A stretch of DNA of 35,133 bases from Candidatus Poribacteria bacterium (GTDB lineage Bacteria; Poribacteria; WGA-4E; WGA-3G). Positions within the stretch are counted from its first letter, which is position 1. Each line of letters begins with the position of its first letter. The stretch is taken from positions 1-35,133 of the forward strand of contig JAPPBX010000094.1 in NCBI GenBank assembly GCA_026702755.1. Direction: 5' to 3'. The notes below the pieces were generated by a model. The model saw nothing but the letters and a program-made list of their open reading frames with translations. It ran no database searches and had not been told where the DNA came from. A program made the position numbers and the translations under genes. Below, piece by piece: positions 1 through 8,635 of the stretch.

Positions 1-55
1 CACACACATTAAAACTGTCTTTCGATAGAATATTAATGATTTATGAAACACCCTC
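1..55. repeat. Left copy of a 55-base terminal inverted repeat
   Basis: These bases are the exact reverse complement of the last 55 bases of the window (35079-35133). Identity stops at base 56 (t here, a in the other copy). The repeat is AT-rich and begins CACACACATTAAAACTG. It overlaps the first possible gyrA start codon at 36, which argues for the downstream start at 84. A length of exactly 55 equals a k-mer size often used in short-read assembly, so the window probably ends at a repeat node. It shows no transposon-like gene content. Confidence 0.9.
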
Positions 56-83
56 TATTAAATTAGATAATACAAAGAGCAAA

Positions 84-2711
84 ATGGAAAACATACAAGA
101 ACGCAACATAGAAAACGAACTGCAAACATCGTACCTCACCTATGCGATGAGCGTCAACACGAACCGCGCGATACCTGATGTTCGTGACGGTCTCAAGCCG
201 AGTACTCGTCGGATCGTCTACGCGATGGGAGAGATAAATCTCACTGCAAACCGGCCTTATGATAAATGTGCTGCTGTTGTTGGCGAAGTGATGAAAAATT
301 ATCATCCACACGGTGATGGTCCTATCTACGGTACGCTTGTTGGTTTAGCGCAGCCGTTTAATATACGTTATCCATTGGTAGATGGACAAGGGAACTTTGG
401 AAGTATTGACGACGACCCACCGGGGGCGATGCGTTACACGGAATGCCGTCTTACTGTTATTGCAGGTGAGATGCTCACGGACATTGATAAGCAAGTCGTT
501 GACTTCCAACCCAACTACAAGGACTCTCTTGAAGAACCAACTGTTCTTCCTGGACTCTTACCCAACTTGCTTGTCAACGGCACCACGGGCATTGGTGTAG
601 GTTATCTTACGCGCATACCGCCACACAACCTCAGCGAGGTTGTTGATGCCCTACTTTGCAAGCTCACAGACCCTGATGCTGATGTAGAAACACTCATGGA
701 ACACATCGTTGGTCCAGACTTTCCTACTGCTGGCGTTATCGTTGGCACCAATGGTATCAGGCAAATGTATACTACCGGTAGAGGCAGTGTCACCATCCGA
801 GCCAAGGCTGTTATAGAAAGAGTTTCCATTCGTGGAGCAGAACGGGAGCAGATAATCATAACAGAAATTCCGTATCAAATAAAAAAGAATCAGCTGTTGG
901 AGCGGATGTATCAATTAGTTGTCAACAAAACCATTGATGGAATCCAGGATATCCGAGATGAATCAGACACAGAGATCCGCATTGTTATCGTCCTCAAACG
1001 CGGCGAAATTGCACAAGTTATCCTGAATCAGTTGTATAAACACACGCAGATGCAGACAAACTTCAGCGCGAGTCTTCTCTGTCTTGTAGAAGGGCTTCCA
1101 AAGATTCTGACGCTTGAAGAGATCCTCAGGCACTACCTTGCACATCGGAGGGATGTCGTCCGGCGGCGTACACAATTTGAACTTGCACGTGCAGAACGTA
1201 GAAATCACATCTTAGAAGGGTATCTCTTAGCACTGCAAAACCTTGAGGCAATCATAGAACTCGTTCAAACAGCAGAATCACCGCAAACAGCAGAGCAGGA
1301 ATTGCGAGACACCTATCAGCTGAGCGAAGATCAGGCAAGAGAAATACTTACGATGACACTTCGGCAGTTGACAGGACTCGAGCGGCAGCGCCTTCATGAT
1401 GAATATACGGAGCTTCTTGATCATATCGCGGAGTTTCGCGCTATCCTTGCCAACGAGGCATTGGTAACGGATATCATCCGAACAGAACTCGAAACCCTGA
1501 AAGAAAAATACGGGGACGAACGCTGCACAGAAATTACGAATGAAGTTAAGGAATTTGAAATCGAAGATCTCATTGCCGATGAAGAAATGGTAGTCACGCT
1601 GTCCCACGCTGGTTATATTAAACGGTTACCCATGGACACTTACCGCAAACAGCACCGCGGCGGTGTTGGAATCAGAGGGGCTGCGGCAAAGGATGGTGAT
1701 TTTTTAGAACATATTTTTGTTGCTACTGCTCATCAGAACATTCTGTTTTTCACAGATTGGGGCAAGTGTTACACACTGAAAGTCCATCAAATTGCAGAAG
1801 CCAGCCGTCAATCAGCCGGACGGGCAGTTGTCAACTTGCTTCGCTTATCGCAGGACGAGAACATCACGGCTTACGTTCCGGTCTCTTCCAAAGCCGCTAA
1901 TGAAAAAATTGAAGCGACTGATACCAATGAAATCACGATAGATGAACTTGAGACGGCTGATGCCGATGGAATAGCGGAAACAGACGATATTGGCGAAGTT
2001 ACGACGAATGAATTTGTTTTTATGGCGACACAACAAGGGATTGTCAAGAAAACAAAACTTGCCAGTTTTGAGAACACAATATCAAGTGGCATCATCGCTG
2101 TCAACCTTAATGATGGTGATAAACTCATTGGCGCACAAGTAACAAACGGGAATTCTGATATCATCCTTGTCACCCACAAAGGTGTTGCTATTCGGTTCAG
2201 TGAAAAAGATGTTAGACCTCTCGGACGCAATACGCGCGGCGTGCGCGGGATAGAACTTGGTGCCGATGACTTCGTCGCGCAAATGGTTATTGTTAATGGC
2301 GAACCGGGCGGAGAGGAAACGGAGGACGTAGTAGGGGCGAGGTCACCTCACCCCTACACCGGAGAAGACGATACCTTGTTGATTGTTACAGAAAATGGGT
2401 ATGGCAAACGAACAGCTGTCTCCGCTTACCGTTCACAAAAACGCGGGGGAAAGGGTATCATTGCCATCGGGAAATCTAAGCGAAACGGGGCAGTCGTCGC
2501 TGCAAAGCGCGTCGCAGATATTGATGAGCTCGTTCTTATTAGTTCAAGCGGATATGTCACCCGGACCGCAGTCGGGGACATTCGGCGTATCGGACGAAAC
2601 ACACAAGGTGTACGGATTATGGCACTTCAAGCAGACGAGACGCTTGTTGATGCAGCCAAAATTGAGCTTTCATCCACTCTTCTCGCGGAAGAATTAGACT
2701 TCCAAGAATAG
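84..2711 (+). CDS. gyrA: DNA gyrase subunit A
   Basis: This is the breakage-reunion subunit of type II topoisomerase, which with GyrB introduces negative supercoils. The N-terminus carries the YLTYAMSVN signature, HPHGD, DGQGNFGS and MRYTECRLT with the catalytic tyrosine at about residue 118 (codon 435-437). The C-terminal beta-pinwheel has two GyrA-box-like motifs, QHRGGVG (523-529) and QKRGGKG (785-791), plus GRNTRGVRG and GRNTQGVR. These favour GyrA over ParC. I chose the ATG at 84 (MENIQERNIENEL), which fits the family start; the ATG at 36 lies inside the terminal repeat and adds 16 unusual residues. Oddities: both main quinolone-contact positions are glycine, an acidic insert lies in the C-terminal domain (bases about 1895-2000), and a palindrome is inserted in frame at 2331-2357. 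The product is 875 residues, the usual size. No gyrB is seen here. Confidence 0.95.
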   Translation: MENIQERNIENELQTSYLTYAMSVNTNRAIPDVRDGLKPSTRRIVYAMGEINLTANRPYDKCAAVVGEVMKNYHPHGDGPIYGTLVGLAQPFNIRYPLVDGQGNFGSIDDDPPGAMRYTECRLTVIAGEMLTDIDKQVVDFQPNYKDSLEEPTVLPGLLPNLLVNGTTGIGVGYLTRIPPHNLSEVVDALLCKLTDPDADVETLMEHIVGPDFPTAGVIVGTNGIRQMYTTGRGSVTIRAKAVIERVSIRGAEREQIIITEIPYQIKKNQLLERMYQLVVNKTIDGIQDIRDESDTEIRIVIVLKRGEIAQVILNQLYKHTQMQTNFSASLLCLVEGLPKILTLEEILRHYLAHRRDVVRRRTQFELARAERRNHILEGYLLALQNLEAIIELVQTAESPQTAEQELRDTYQLSEDQAREILTMTLRQLTGLERQRLHDEYTELLDHIAEFRAILANEALVTDIIRTELETLKEKYGDERCTEITNEVKEFEIEDLIADEEMVVTLSHAGYIKRLPMDTYRKQHRGGVGIRGAAAKDGDFLEHIFVATAHQNILFFTDWGKCYTLKVHQIAEASRQSAGRAVVNLLRLSQDENITAYVPVSSKAANEKIEATDTNEITIDELETADADGIAETDDIGEVTTNEFVFMATQQGIVKKTKLASFENTISSGIIAVNLNDGDKLIGAQVTNGNSDIILVTHKGVAIRFSEKDVRPLGRNTRGVRGIELGADDFVAQMVIVNGEPGGEETEDVVGARSPHPYTGEDDTLLIVTENGYGKRTAVSAYRSQKRGGKGIIAIGKSKRNGAVVAAKRVADIDELVLISSSGYVTRTAVGDIRRIGRNTQGVRIMALQADETLVDAAKIELSSTLLAEELDFQE
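2331..2357. repeat. Palindromic element inside gyrA
   Basis: This 27-base near-perfect palindrome has arms GTAGGGGCGAGGT and ACCTCACCCCTAC around a central C, with one mismatched pair. It is read in frame and encodes VGARSPHPY between two beta-pinwheel blades of GyrA, a loop where an insertion would be tolerated. Its GAGGT/ACCTC core recurs in hairpins at 30445-30460 and 33635-33649. Confidence 0.8.
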
Positions 2712-2759
2712 TTATTCCTCGCGCGATGCTTGGGACTAACCGATAACTTTAATAGAAAC

Positions 2760-2784
2760 CGGTTTTGAACCACGGACAAAACCG
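2760..2784 (+). terminator. Hairpin after gyrA
   Basis: CGGTTTTG (2760-2767) pairs with CAAAACCG (2777-2784) across a 9-base loop, 48 bases after the gyrA stop. There is no U-run after it, so it is only a possible terminator or a spacer hairpin before the TPR gene. Confidence 0.35.
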
Positions 2785-2807
2785 ATTAGAAGGTCCATAG
2801 TAAAAAA

Positions 2808-4493
2808 ATGAGATACCTTAATGCACTCACGATCCTTATTTTAATCGTAGCATCTTTCTCGCTACAGCCTAATTTGCAAGCCCAAACCGAAGGTGAAACC
2901 CCTGAATTGGTAATACTCCCTGATGCAGATGCAGGACTGAATGCTGATATGATCCGCGCATCAGAACTCTACGCGGACCTAATGTGGGCAGTTTATTGCA
3001 GAACGAATGGCTATAACATCCCAAAAAGCAAAATCGCCTACGATGTATTAATCGATAGTTTGGAATCTGACAAGGACCTCGCTAGGCTCACAGAGAATAA
3101 ACTCTTATCTGAACGTGATTTAAGTTTCATTTATACAGAGCGTGCCTCACTCCGATATTCCAGGTTGCAGGACTTCACAGGTGCTGAAGAAGATATCGAA
3201 ACAGCCATCAGATTGAACCCTGAAAATGTAACAGCAATATGGATTCTTGCCCAAATAGTGACAATCCGATTCGATTACATGGAACGAAACGGAAACAAGG
3301 AGGTAACTGACATATTACAAGAGAAAATGTTCGCTACCTTAAAACGTGTGGTTGAATTGGATACCGATCACGAAGATGCATATCGCGTCCTTGGCAGCAT
3401 GGCACGCAAAATCGGCGATATTGAACTTGCAATTACGTCTTTCAAGGCACTTACGCGTATTGTGTCTCATGAGTCCCAATACCATAAGGAACTCGCTGAA
3501 CTCTATGAGATACAGAACCGATTTGCCGAAGCTGTACAGTCCTATGAAAGAGTCGTGACCATACGCCCCGAGCTGACACCCGAACTGACGGGGCTCCGAA
3601 ACCATATTGGACAACTTTACCTTCAAACAGGCGATTATCCGGCAGCTATAAAGGCTTTTCGCTATATTTTAACGTCGTTTGAGGATTCCCAAGACAGTCT
3701 ATCAGCAAAAACAGAAAGCGACAACACAAAGGTTCCTGCCACGTATAATATTGATGTCGCTGAAATTGACGCGCACCGCGGTATCGGCCTTGCATATCAG
3801 TTGCAGAATGACTTTGAGCAATCCGAATTTCATATCACGCGTGCGATTACTTTGATGGAAGAAAAGGTAAAACGGACTCGCAGCGGTTTCCGCGTGAGAA
3901 GTCGGGAACGCATCAGGTTGGCGAGAGATCTCCAAAACGCACGCTACGCGCTCGGACAGATTTATATCCAGCACAACGTCCCTCAGAAAGCTATAGAAAC
4001 CCTCGCCAAGATTCTGGCTGATGATGACGAAAATGTCTCCGCACTTTCCAGCATCGGAATAGCTTATCAAATGCAAGGCGACGTGAAGCGTGCAGAAATC
4101 CATCTACGTAGAGCGATTGAGTTGTCTTCCAAAGACGAATTACCGGATGCATATAACGCATTAGGATACCTCTACGCGGAACAGGGAATCAAGTTGGATG
4201 AAGCAGAAACCTTGGTCCGCCGGGCACTTGAAAGCGCGCCGAAATCCGGAGCGTATCTTGATAGTTTGGGACTTATCTATCTCAAGCAGGGGAAACTGGA
4301 TGCCGCTATAGAAAATTTGGAGCAAGCCATCCGTTATCTACCTGACACACCTGAGATTCTCTTGCATCTTGTTGAGGCTTACCTCGAAAAGGGATTGAAG
4401 CAGAAGGCGTTGCAGACTTTGGAGCAAGCCATCCAACTTGAACCAGATAACGCTGAACTTCTCCAAAAACTTGAGGCTGTTAAACCCCGATAA
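2808..4493 (+). CDS. Secreted tetratricopeptide-repeat protein
   Basis: This 561-residue protein is built almost wholly of TPR-type helical repeats. Examples are the stretches containing AEEDIETAIRLNPENVTAIW, AEIHLRRAIELSSKDELPDAY and AIENLEQAIRYLPDTPEILL. The N-terminus is a signal peptide (hydrophobic segment 7-19, likely cut after LQA at residue 25), so it acts in the periplasm or outside the cell. TPR arrays bind other proteins; no enzymatic motif is seen. The next gene, a secreted zinc protease, starts 27 bases after the stop, so the two probably share a transcript and the TPR protein may serve its export or assembly (inference). The start ATG has no clear Shine-Dalgarno. The repeat class is certain; the role is unknown. 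Confidence 0.85.
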   Translation: MRYLNALTILILIVASFSLQPNLQAQTEGETPELVILPDADAGLNADMIRASELYADLMWAVYCRTNGYNIPKSKIAYDVLIDSLESDKDLARLTENKLLSERDLSFIYTERASLRYSRLQDFTGAEEDIETAIRLNPENVTAIWILAQIVTIRFDYMERNGNKEVTDILQEKMFATLKRVVELDTDHEDAYRVLGSMARKIGDIELAITSFKALTRIVSHESQYHKELAELYEIQNRFAEAVQSYERVVTIRPELTPELTGLRNHIGQLYLQTGDYPAAIKAFRYILTSFEDSQDSLSAKTESDNTKVPATYNIDVAEIDAHRGIGLAYQLQNDFEQSEFHITRAITLMEEKVKRTRSGFRVRSRERIRLARDLQNARYALGQIYIQHNVPQKAIETLAKILADDDENVSALSSIGIAYQMQGDVKRAEIHLRRAIELSSKDELPDAYNALGYLYAEQGIKLDEAETLVRRALESAPKSGAYLDSLGLIYLKQGKLDAAIENLEQAIRYLPDTPEILLHLVEAYLEKGLKQKALQTLEQAIQLEPDNAELLQKLEAVKPR

Positions 4494-4520
4494 TCTTTTT
4501 TTCGGAAACGGTGTGTGAAA

Positions 4521-6266
4521 ATGTCGGTTTCAAATCTGCTTCGCGTGCCATATCTGTGCTCCTTATTCGTTCGTAGCACACTTATAAGTCTTTTGGTGAT
4601 GCTGTTGCTTTTAGGGGGAACCTACAAAAGTTCAGCATACATCTGCGGTACACCGCATTTGTCAAGCCCAAAAGCGTCTTTTAGGACAGACACACCTCAG
4701 CAGCTTCTGCCACCCAGAAATCCGACGGCACCTGCCTTGCCTGCTGCACCTGCTTTGCCAATTGGCACAGAGCGAACTTTTTTTGCCCCTGACTTTAGAA
4801 GCATGCAACAGTACACTGTTTCCGCGGTACTACGTGGTGTCGGTAGTTTTTGCTATGTTTTTGTTGAAGAAGCTGAGTGGAACACACGGGTTACCCCCAG
4901 AACCGTACAGGCAATAATCCGTGCTTTTGACGCTGCCACGCCAGCAAACCCGCAACAAGGAATTTACGCAACGCTGACGAAGTTCTTTGGAGCACCACCG
5001 GATATCGATGGAAACGGGAGGATTATCTTACTTCTACTTAATATTCGGGATGCACACGGCGTAAACCAGTACACGGCAGGTTTTTTCAACCCGACGGACC
5101 AGAGCCGTGGTTTACTCAGGACTCCCGGATTCCGAGGGTTTCCGATTCGTAGTAACGAAGCGGATATGTTATATATTGATACACAACCTCTTGACCCAAA
5201 TAGCGAAAGAGCGCATAATGTAATTGCACATGAATTCCAGCATCTCCTCAATTGGCAGCATGATGCAAGAGAAGCAACTTGGGTTGATGAGGGGTGTGCA
5301 ACGTACGCCGCATTTCTTTGCGGTTATTCCGTGCGGGAACATATAACTGCGTTTGAGAAGATGCCTTCTGTTTCGCTCATAGCATGGCCGGAGGGTAATG
5401 CGAACTCGCTTCCGCACTACGGTGCTGCTTTTCTATGGATGCTCTATCTCCATGAGCAATATGGGGGCATAGGAACGGTTGTGGAAATTGTCCAGAATCG
5501 CGGCACATCGCTTACTGGTGTTTCGGATGCCCTCGCATCGCGGGGTATTACACAAACGTTCTCTGAGATATTTACGGCTTGGAAACTTGCTAACTATTTA
5601 TCTGATTATCGTGCGATTTCGCTCTCTCTTGCACCTCGTCGCTGGCACCGTTCCTATCCGAGCGGTACGCAGCACGGGGAGCTCAGCAATTTTTCTGCGG
5701 CGTATATCGGCTTTGAAGATGCTGCAGGATTAACACTTGGATTCTCAAGTAGTTCTCCGGCGAGCAGTGCTGCTCATGCAATCGAATTTCACCGCACTGG
5801 TACTATCGACATTAATAAAATAGAGTTATCGGCGGGTAATGCCGGTTCTCTTGTTTTATCAAATACTGCTACAGAGGTTATTCTGGTTCCGAGTTTGCAA
5901 GCGGAGACCATTAACGCTCAAGTACAAAGCGCGACGTATCAGTATAGTGCAGCCCGCGGTGCACATATTACCTTTATTACGACTGCTCTTCCGAATCCGG
6001 TGCATCCGCGGTACTGGGATATCATCGCGAAACCGAATGAATCTCTCGTTGGGTTAGTGCCTACCGTGACGTTGATGCTGTTTGAGAACAACGTGGAACG
6101 CCTCTATAAGGAAGCACAGGCAATGTATCCAGTAATGCAAGATTCTCATGACAGTCGTCTCTATCGATTTTCATTCCTTCTTGAACCGGAGATAGCACCG
6201 GAATCTGTGGTATATCAGATTTCACTTGATTCGAGGCTCGCTGTTACAGGCTCGTTAACCGAATGA
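4521..6266 (+). CDS. Secreted zinc metalloprotease (HEFQH type, M30/M6-like)
   Basis: This is a predicted exported peptidase of the gluzincin type. The zinc motif HEFQH is at about residues 237-241 (codons from 5229), and W-V-D-E-G about 16 residues on supplies the third ligand Glu at about 257. The spacing HEFQHLLNW..(D)EG(C)A resembles hyicolysin-like M30 and immune-inhibitor-like secreted proteases; I cannot settle the family without a profile search. Residues 19-36 form a long hydrophobic signal segment. The region after about residue 380 looks like a beta-rich accessory domain. I prefer ATG 4521 over GTG 4515, two codons upstream. It lies 27 bases after the TPR gene and is likely cotranscribed. 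A role in breaking down external protein is inferred. Confidence 0.8.
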   Translation: MSVSNLLRVPYLCSLFVRSTLISLLVMLLLLGGTYKSSAYICGTPHLSSPKASFRTDTPQQLLPPRNPTAPALPAAPALPIGTERTFFAPDFRSMQQYTVSAVLRGVGSFCYVFVEEAEWNTRVTPRTVQAIIRAFDAATPANPQQGIYATLTKFFGAPPDIDGNGRIILLLLNIRDAHGVNQYTAGFFNPTDQSRGLLRTPGFRGFPIRSNEADMLYIDTQPLDPNSERAHNVIAHEFQHLLNWQHDAREATWVDEGCATYAAFLCGYSVREHITAFEKMPSVSLIAWPEGNANSLPHYGAAFLWMLYLHEQYGGIGTVVEIVQNRGTSLTGVSDALASRGITQTFSEIFTAWKLANYLSDYRAISLSLAPRRWHRSYPSGTQHGELSNFSAAYIGFEDAAGLTLGFSSSSPASSAAHAIEFHRTGTIDINKIELSAGNAGSLVLSNTATEVILVPSLQAETINAQVQSATYQYSAARGAHITFITTALPNPVHPRYWDIIAKPNESLVGLVPTVTLMLFENNVERLYKEAQAMYPVMQDSHDSRLYRFSFLLEPEIAPESVVYQISLDSRLAVTGSLTE

Positions 6267-6370
6267 TATTATAGACGCGCGGCAGGTGTTCTTCTTGTCG
6301 CGTTTAGGAGATCGTTCCTCCTTGTCTGAAAATTTCGTTTCATCAAATGGACATTTAAAAAGGGGAAAAG

Positions 6371-7333
6371 ATGCAATCTACACTCTATGCAGGAACTATT
6401 GGACAAAGCGTCTGGCGCAGTACCGACAATGGAGACACGTGGAACAGGGCGAGCAATGGACTCTTCCCAGAAGCCGATGTTCGCGCGATAGCTGTGAGTC
6501 CAAGCAATTCGGATACTGTCTATGCAGGTACTGAGAAAGGTATTTTCCGAACAAACGATGCTGCTGATTCATGGCACCGTCTCACAAGCCCTATGGACGA
6601 GCTGGAAGTTTGGGCAATTGCTATTGACCCGCGATCATCGGACACGGTCTATGCAGGGACGTGTCCCTCTGCGCTTTTCAAATCTACTGATGGTGGCGAT
6701 AGTTGGAAGCAACTCAACGCTGATTTGGCACAGGAATGTGAGGGGGTCCCGATTATTCCGCGTGTCACAACTTTTATTGTCGATCCCGAAGATTCACAAA
6801 CGCTCTACGCTGGAATTGAAATCGATGGAATGCGCCTAAGTACAGACAGTGGTGAAACGTGGGTAGAACGCAGTGAAGGACTCAGCAGTCTGGATATTCA
6901 CGGACTCTGTGTGGTGCCAGGTTCGCCCAAAACCATTATTGCTGCGACAAATAATGATGTCTGTGTAACTACAGATATGGGGCAGCAGTGGACACCATTG
7001 AACGTTAAAGCACATTATCCATGGCCCTACTGCCGTGCCGCATTCTTTCTTAATGGCGATGCGGGTCGCGTCTTTATCGGTGCGGGAAACGGTCCCCCAG
7101 GCGACCAAGGTGGAATTTTCTCAACGACCGATGCCGGTAAGACGTGGAGACGAGCTGACATTGGTAGAACAGCGAACAGCACAATCTGGACCTTCGCCCA
7201 TAATCCAAAGGTTAACAACCTCCTTATTGCTTGTAGCGTAAGCGGACAGCTTTACCGCAGTACAGATACCGGCAATTCGTGGACGAAACTCACACACGAA
7301 TTTGGGGAAGTTCGATCACTGGCTATCGGATAA
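6371..7333 (+). CDS. Asp-box (BNR) seven-bladed beta-propeller protein
   Basis: This 320-residue protein has seven Asp-box motifs of the form S/T-x-D-x-G-x-x-W: RSTDNGDTW, RTNDAADSW, KSTDGGDSW, LSTDSGETW, VTTDMGQQW, STTDAGKTW and RSTDTGNSW. They alternate with VYAGT-type strands. Seven motifs fit one seven-bladed propeller of the sortilin/BNR kind found in sialidases, photosystem assembly factors and exported repeat proteins. An AAGGGG Shine-Dalgarno sits 9 bases before the ATG, supporting this start. Unlike most such proteins it has no signal peptide. It follows the metalloprotease by 104 bases in the same direction. Fold is well supported; ligand and function are not known. Confidence 0.82.
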   Translation: MQSTLYAGTIGQSVWRSTDNGDTWNRASNGLFPEADVRAIAVSPSNSDTVYAGTEKGIFRTNDAADSWHRLTSPMDELEVWAIAIDPRSSDTVYAGTCPSALFKSTDGGDSWKQLNADLAQECEGVPIIPRVTTFIVDPEDSQTLYAGIEIDGMRLSTDSGETWVERSEGLSSLDIHGLCVVPGSPKTIIAATNNDVCVTTDMGQQWTPLNVKAHYPWPYCRAAFFLNGDAGRVFIGAGNGPPGDQGGIFSTTDAGKTWRRADIGRTANSTIWTFAHNPKVNNLLIACSVSGQLYRSTDTGNSWTKLTHEFGEVRSLAIG

Positions 7334-7337
7334 ATAC

Positions 7338-7367
7338 TTGACTAATTTCTGTAATTTATGGTATGTT
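7338..7367 (+). promoter_or_regulatory. Candidate sigma-70-like promoter
   Basis: TTGACT (7338-7343), an 18-base spacer and TATGTT (7362-7367) begin just after the stop of the Asp-box gene. This is a five-of-six and four-of-six match to the common consensus. It could drive the lipoprotein gene at 7797 through a long leader. The match is by eye only. Confidence 0.3.
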
Positions 7368-7392
7368 GTTAACAAAATGTGGGGCGAAGGAT

Positions 7393-7494
7393 AGAAAGTT
7401 TCAAAGTGTGCTAAAGTTCAGAAATCTGTAAAGTTGAAAAGAGATGTGTTTTTAACAGAAACCTCTTGCAAACTTCGCAACTTGCAAACTTTCT
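7393..7494. repeat. Inverted repeat, AAAGTGTGCTAAAGT family (copy 1)
   Basis: Arms AGAAAGTTTCAAAG (7393-7406) and CTTGCAAACTTTCT (7481-7494) pair apart from a few bases. The left half holds AAAGTGTGCTAAAGT, nearly the same as the arm of the element at 17896-18000 at the start of the PorV-like gene. Confidence 0.65.
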
Positions 7495-7654
7495 CGGGTT
7501 ATACAAAGGTGCGATCAAACAATCGCGCTTTACGATGAGACAGGTTTACAGACCTGATCGAAAGGAAACCTAAATTCTTTTGAGCCCAAGATATTGAATA
7601 TGCTGACGAGATTTTTAAGTGGGCGCGATCATATCGGAAATCTCGCGAAATGCA

Positions 7655-7745
7655 TAGTTACGGGTTATCGGTTTTTGGTTAAGATTTATGGCATCAGAGT
7701 CCTCTTTAACTCATAACTGGTAACTCGCAACTGATAGCCGGTAAA
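7655..7745. repeat. TTAA-centred palindromic repeat (copy 1)
   Basis: The left arm runs AGTTACGGGTTATCGG and ends in GGTTAAGA; the right arm begins TCTTTAACTCATAACTGG and ends CAACTGATAGCCGG. Each arm is a degenerate series of short CAGTTGTCGGTTATCGG-like units with a TTAA at the inner edge. Relatives are at 11419, 12165, 19038 and 34120. Confidence 0.65.
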
Positions 7746-7796
7746 CAGAAAGCTTAGTTTTCAAGTTACGCCCAAAATTATAGGAGGCACACTTCA

Positions 7797-8579
7797 GTGA
7801 TACGTTTCTTTACAACCCTATTTATACCGCTTCTCTGCCTTGTAATGGTAGGCTGTATTGGTGGTGATGGTGAAGTTAACATTGACACACCACCCCCGAT
7901 TAGTGACGCAAAGCGCGTTACAGTCGTTCCATTCTTCGCCGACGCGGGAGCAGAAGAAAATGTAATCAAGTTAGGTGGACGAATCAGCGTGAACCTTGCA
8001 ACCCGCTTGGAGCTTATATTCAAGGAAGCAGAGTGGATCTATGACATCTCAACTAAGGTGAAACCCGTTGACGATAAACTTACAGAGTTGGGGCTAACCC
8101 GGGAACAGGTTTACGCAGATCCAGCTTTGGCAGCAAAACTCGGACAGGCACTCGAAGCAGATATGGTCATCATCGGGATGGTTGATAATCCAAAGTTGAC
8201 TCGGCAGGACTATGACCAACATCTTATGAAACAGGGTCGGCAAGGCGGTATTTCCGGTACATCCACCTATATTCGTACCCGCCTAACTGCTATTGGTCGT
8301 GCTCGGGTCAAAGTCGTTGATGCCGGTTCTGGGGATATGCTTTTTAACAACCGTATCCGATCATATCTCAAGTACTGGTACGCCTACCAAACCCAGCAGA
8401 GTGAACAGATAATTTTTAAAAGCGATACAGATAGACTCGCCGATTTAGGGAAATATCTCTCGCTCAGGATTGCCTATAGCCTCTACCCAACCGGTTTGAG
8501 GTTGGAAACGGAAGAGCAGATTTTGCTTAAGCCGGATATCGTGTTAAAAGGGACAGGCGGTGTTGTTGAATTTAATTAG
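7797..8579 (+). CDS. Predicted lipoprotein, possibly CsgG/LpoB-like fold
   Basis: The GTG start at 7797 is supported by AGGAGG (7782-7787) nine bases upstream. The N-terminus is a lipoprotein signal ending LVMVGC, with the lipidated Cys at about residue 20. The mature part starts with a beta strand (KRVTVVPFF), a helix, and later EADMVIIGMV and RARVKVVDAGSGDML. This alternating pattern recalls CsgG, LpoB and related periplasmic lipoproteins that sense or form envelope complexes. That link is weak and by pattern only. The gene stands alone between the repeat-rich gap and a convergent minus-strand gene, with a strong hairpin after it. Lipoprotein call is fairly sure; function unknown. Confidence 0.7.
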   Translation: MIRFFTTLFIPLLCLVMVGCIGGDGEVNIDTPPPISDAKRVTVVPFFADAGAEENVIKLGGRISVNLATRLELIFKEAEWIYDISTKVKPVDDKLTELGLTREQVYADPALAAKLGQALEADMVIIGMVDNPKLTRQDYDQHLMKQGRQGGISGTSTYIRTRLTAIGRARVKVVDAGSGDMLFNNRIRSYLKYWYAYQTQQSEQIIFKSDTDRLADLGKYLSLRIAYSLYPTGLRLETEEQILLKPDIVLKGTGGVVEFN

Positions 8580-8610
8580 GACGTATGTGCCAGGTTCGTA
8601 ACCAACAATG

Positions 8611-8631
8611 GGCGCGGTTAGAAACCGCGCC
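8611..8631. terminator. Bidirectional hairpin between convergent genes
   Basis: A perfect 9-base-pair stem, GGCGCGGTT (8611-8619) with AACCGCGCC (8623-8631), closes a 3-base loop. It lies between the stop of the lipoprotein gene and the stop (8636) of the minus-strand gene. It is GC-rich without a clear U-run, and may end transcription from both sides. Confidence 0.6.
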
Positions 8632-8635
8632 TATT

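Larger units (their letters stand above)
7334..7796. other. 463-base gene-free stretch of stacked inverted repeats
   Basis: No plausible gene is seen. The stretch opens with a promoter-like pair (7338-7367). A repeat bounded by AGAAAGTTT (7393-7401) and AAACTTTCT (7486-7494) follows and resembles the one at 17896-18000. Smaller hairpins come next: GCGAT/ATCGC (7511-7526), CAGGT/ACCTG (7541-7556) and CGAGATTT/AAATCTCG (7607-7645). It ends with a copy of the TTAA-centred repeat family (about 7655-7745). It looks like a landing zone for palindromic repeats, and it would give the lipoprotein gene a long structured leader if transcription starts near 7375. Confidence 0.7.

Noticed and set aside
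36-83. Upstream ATG for gyrA adding 16 residues
   Set aside because: It lies within the terminal repeat, the added residues do not resemble a gyrase N-terminus, and MENIQERNIENELQ at 84 fits the family.
6267-6370. Terminator after the metalloprotease gene
   Set aside because: The possible ACGCG/CGCGT pairing is short and interrupted, so nothing firm can be claimed.
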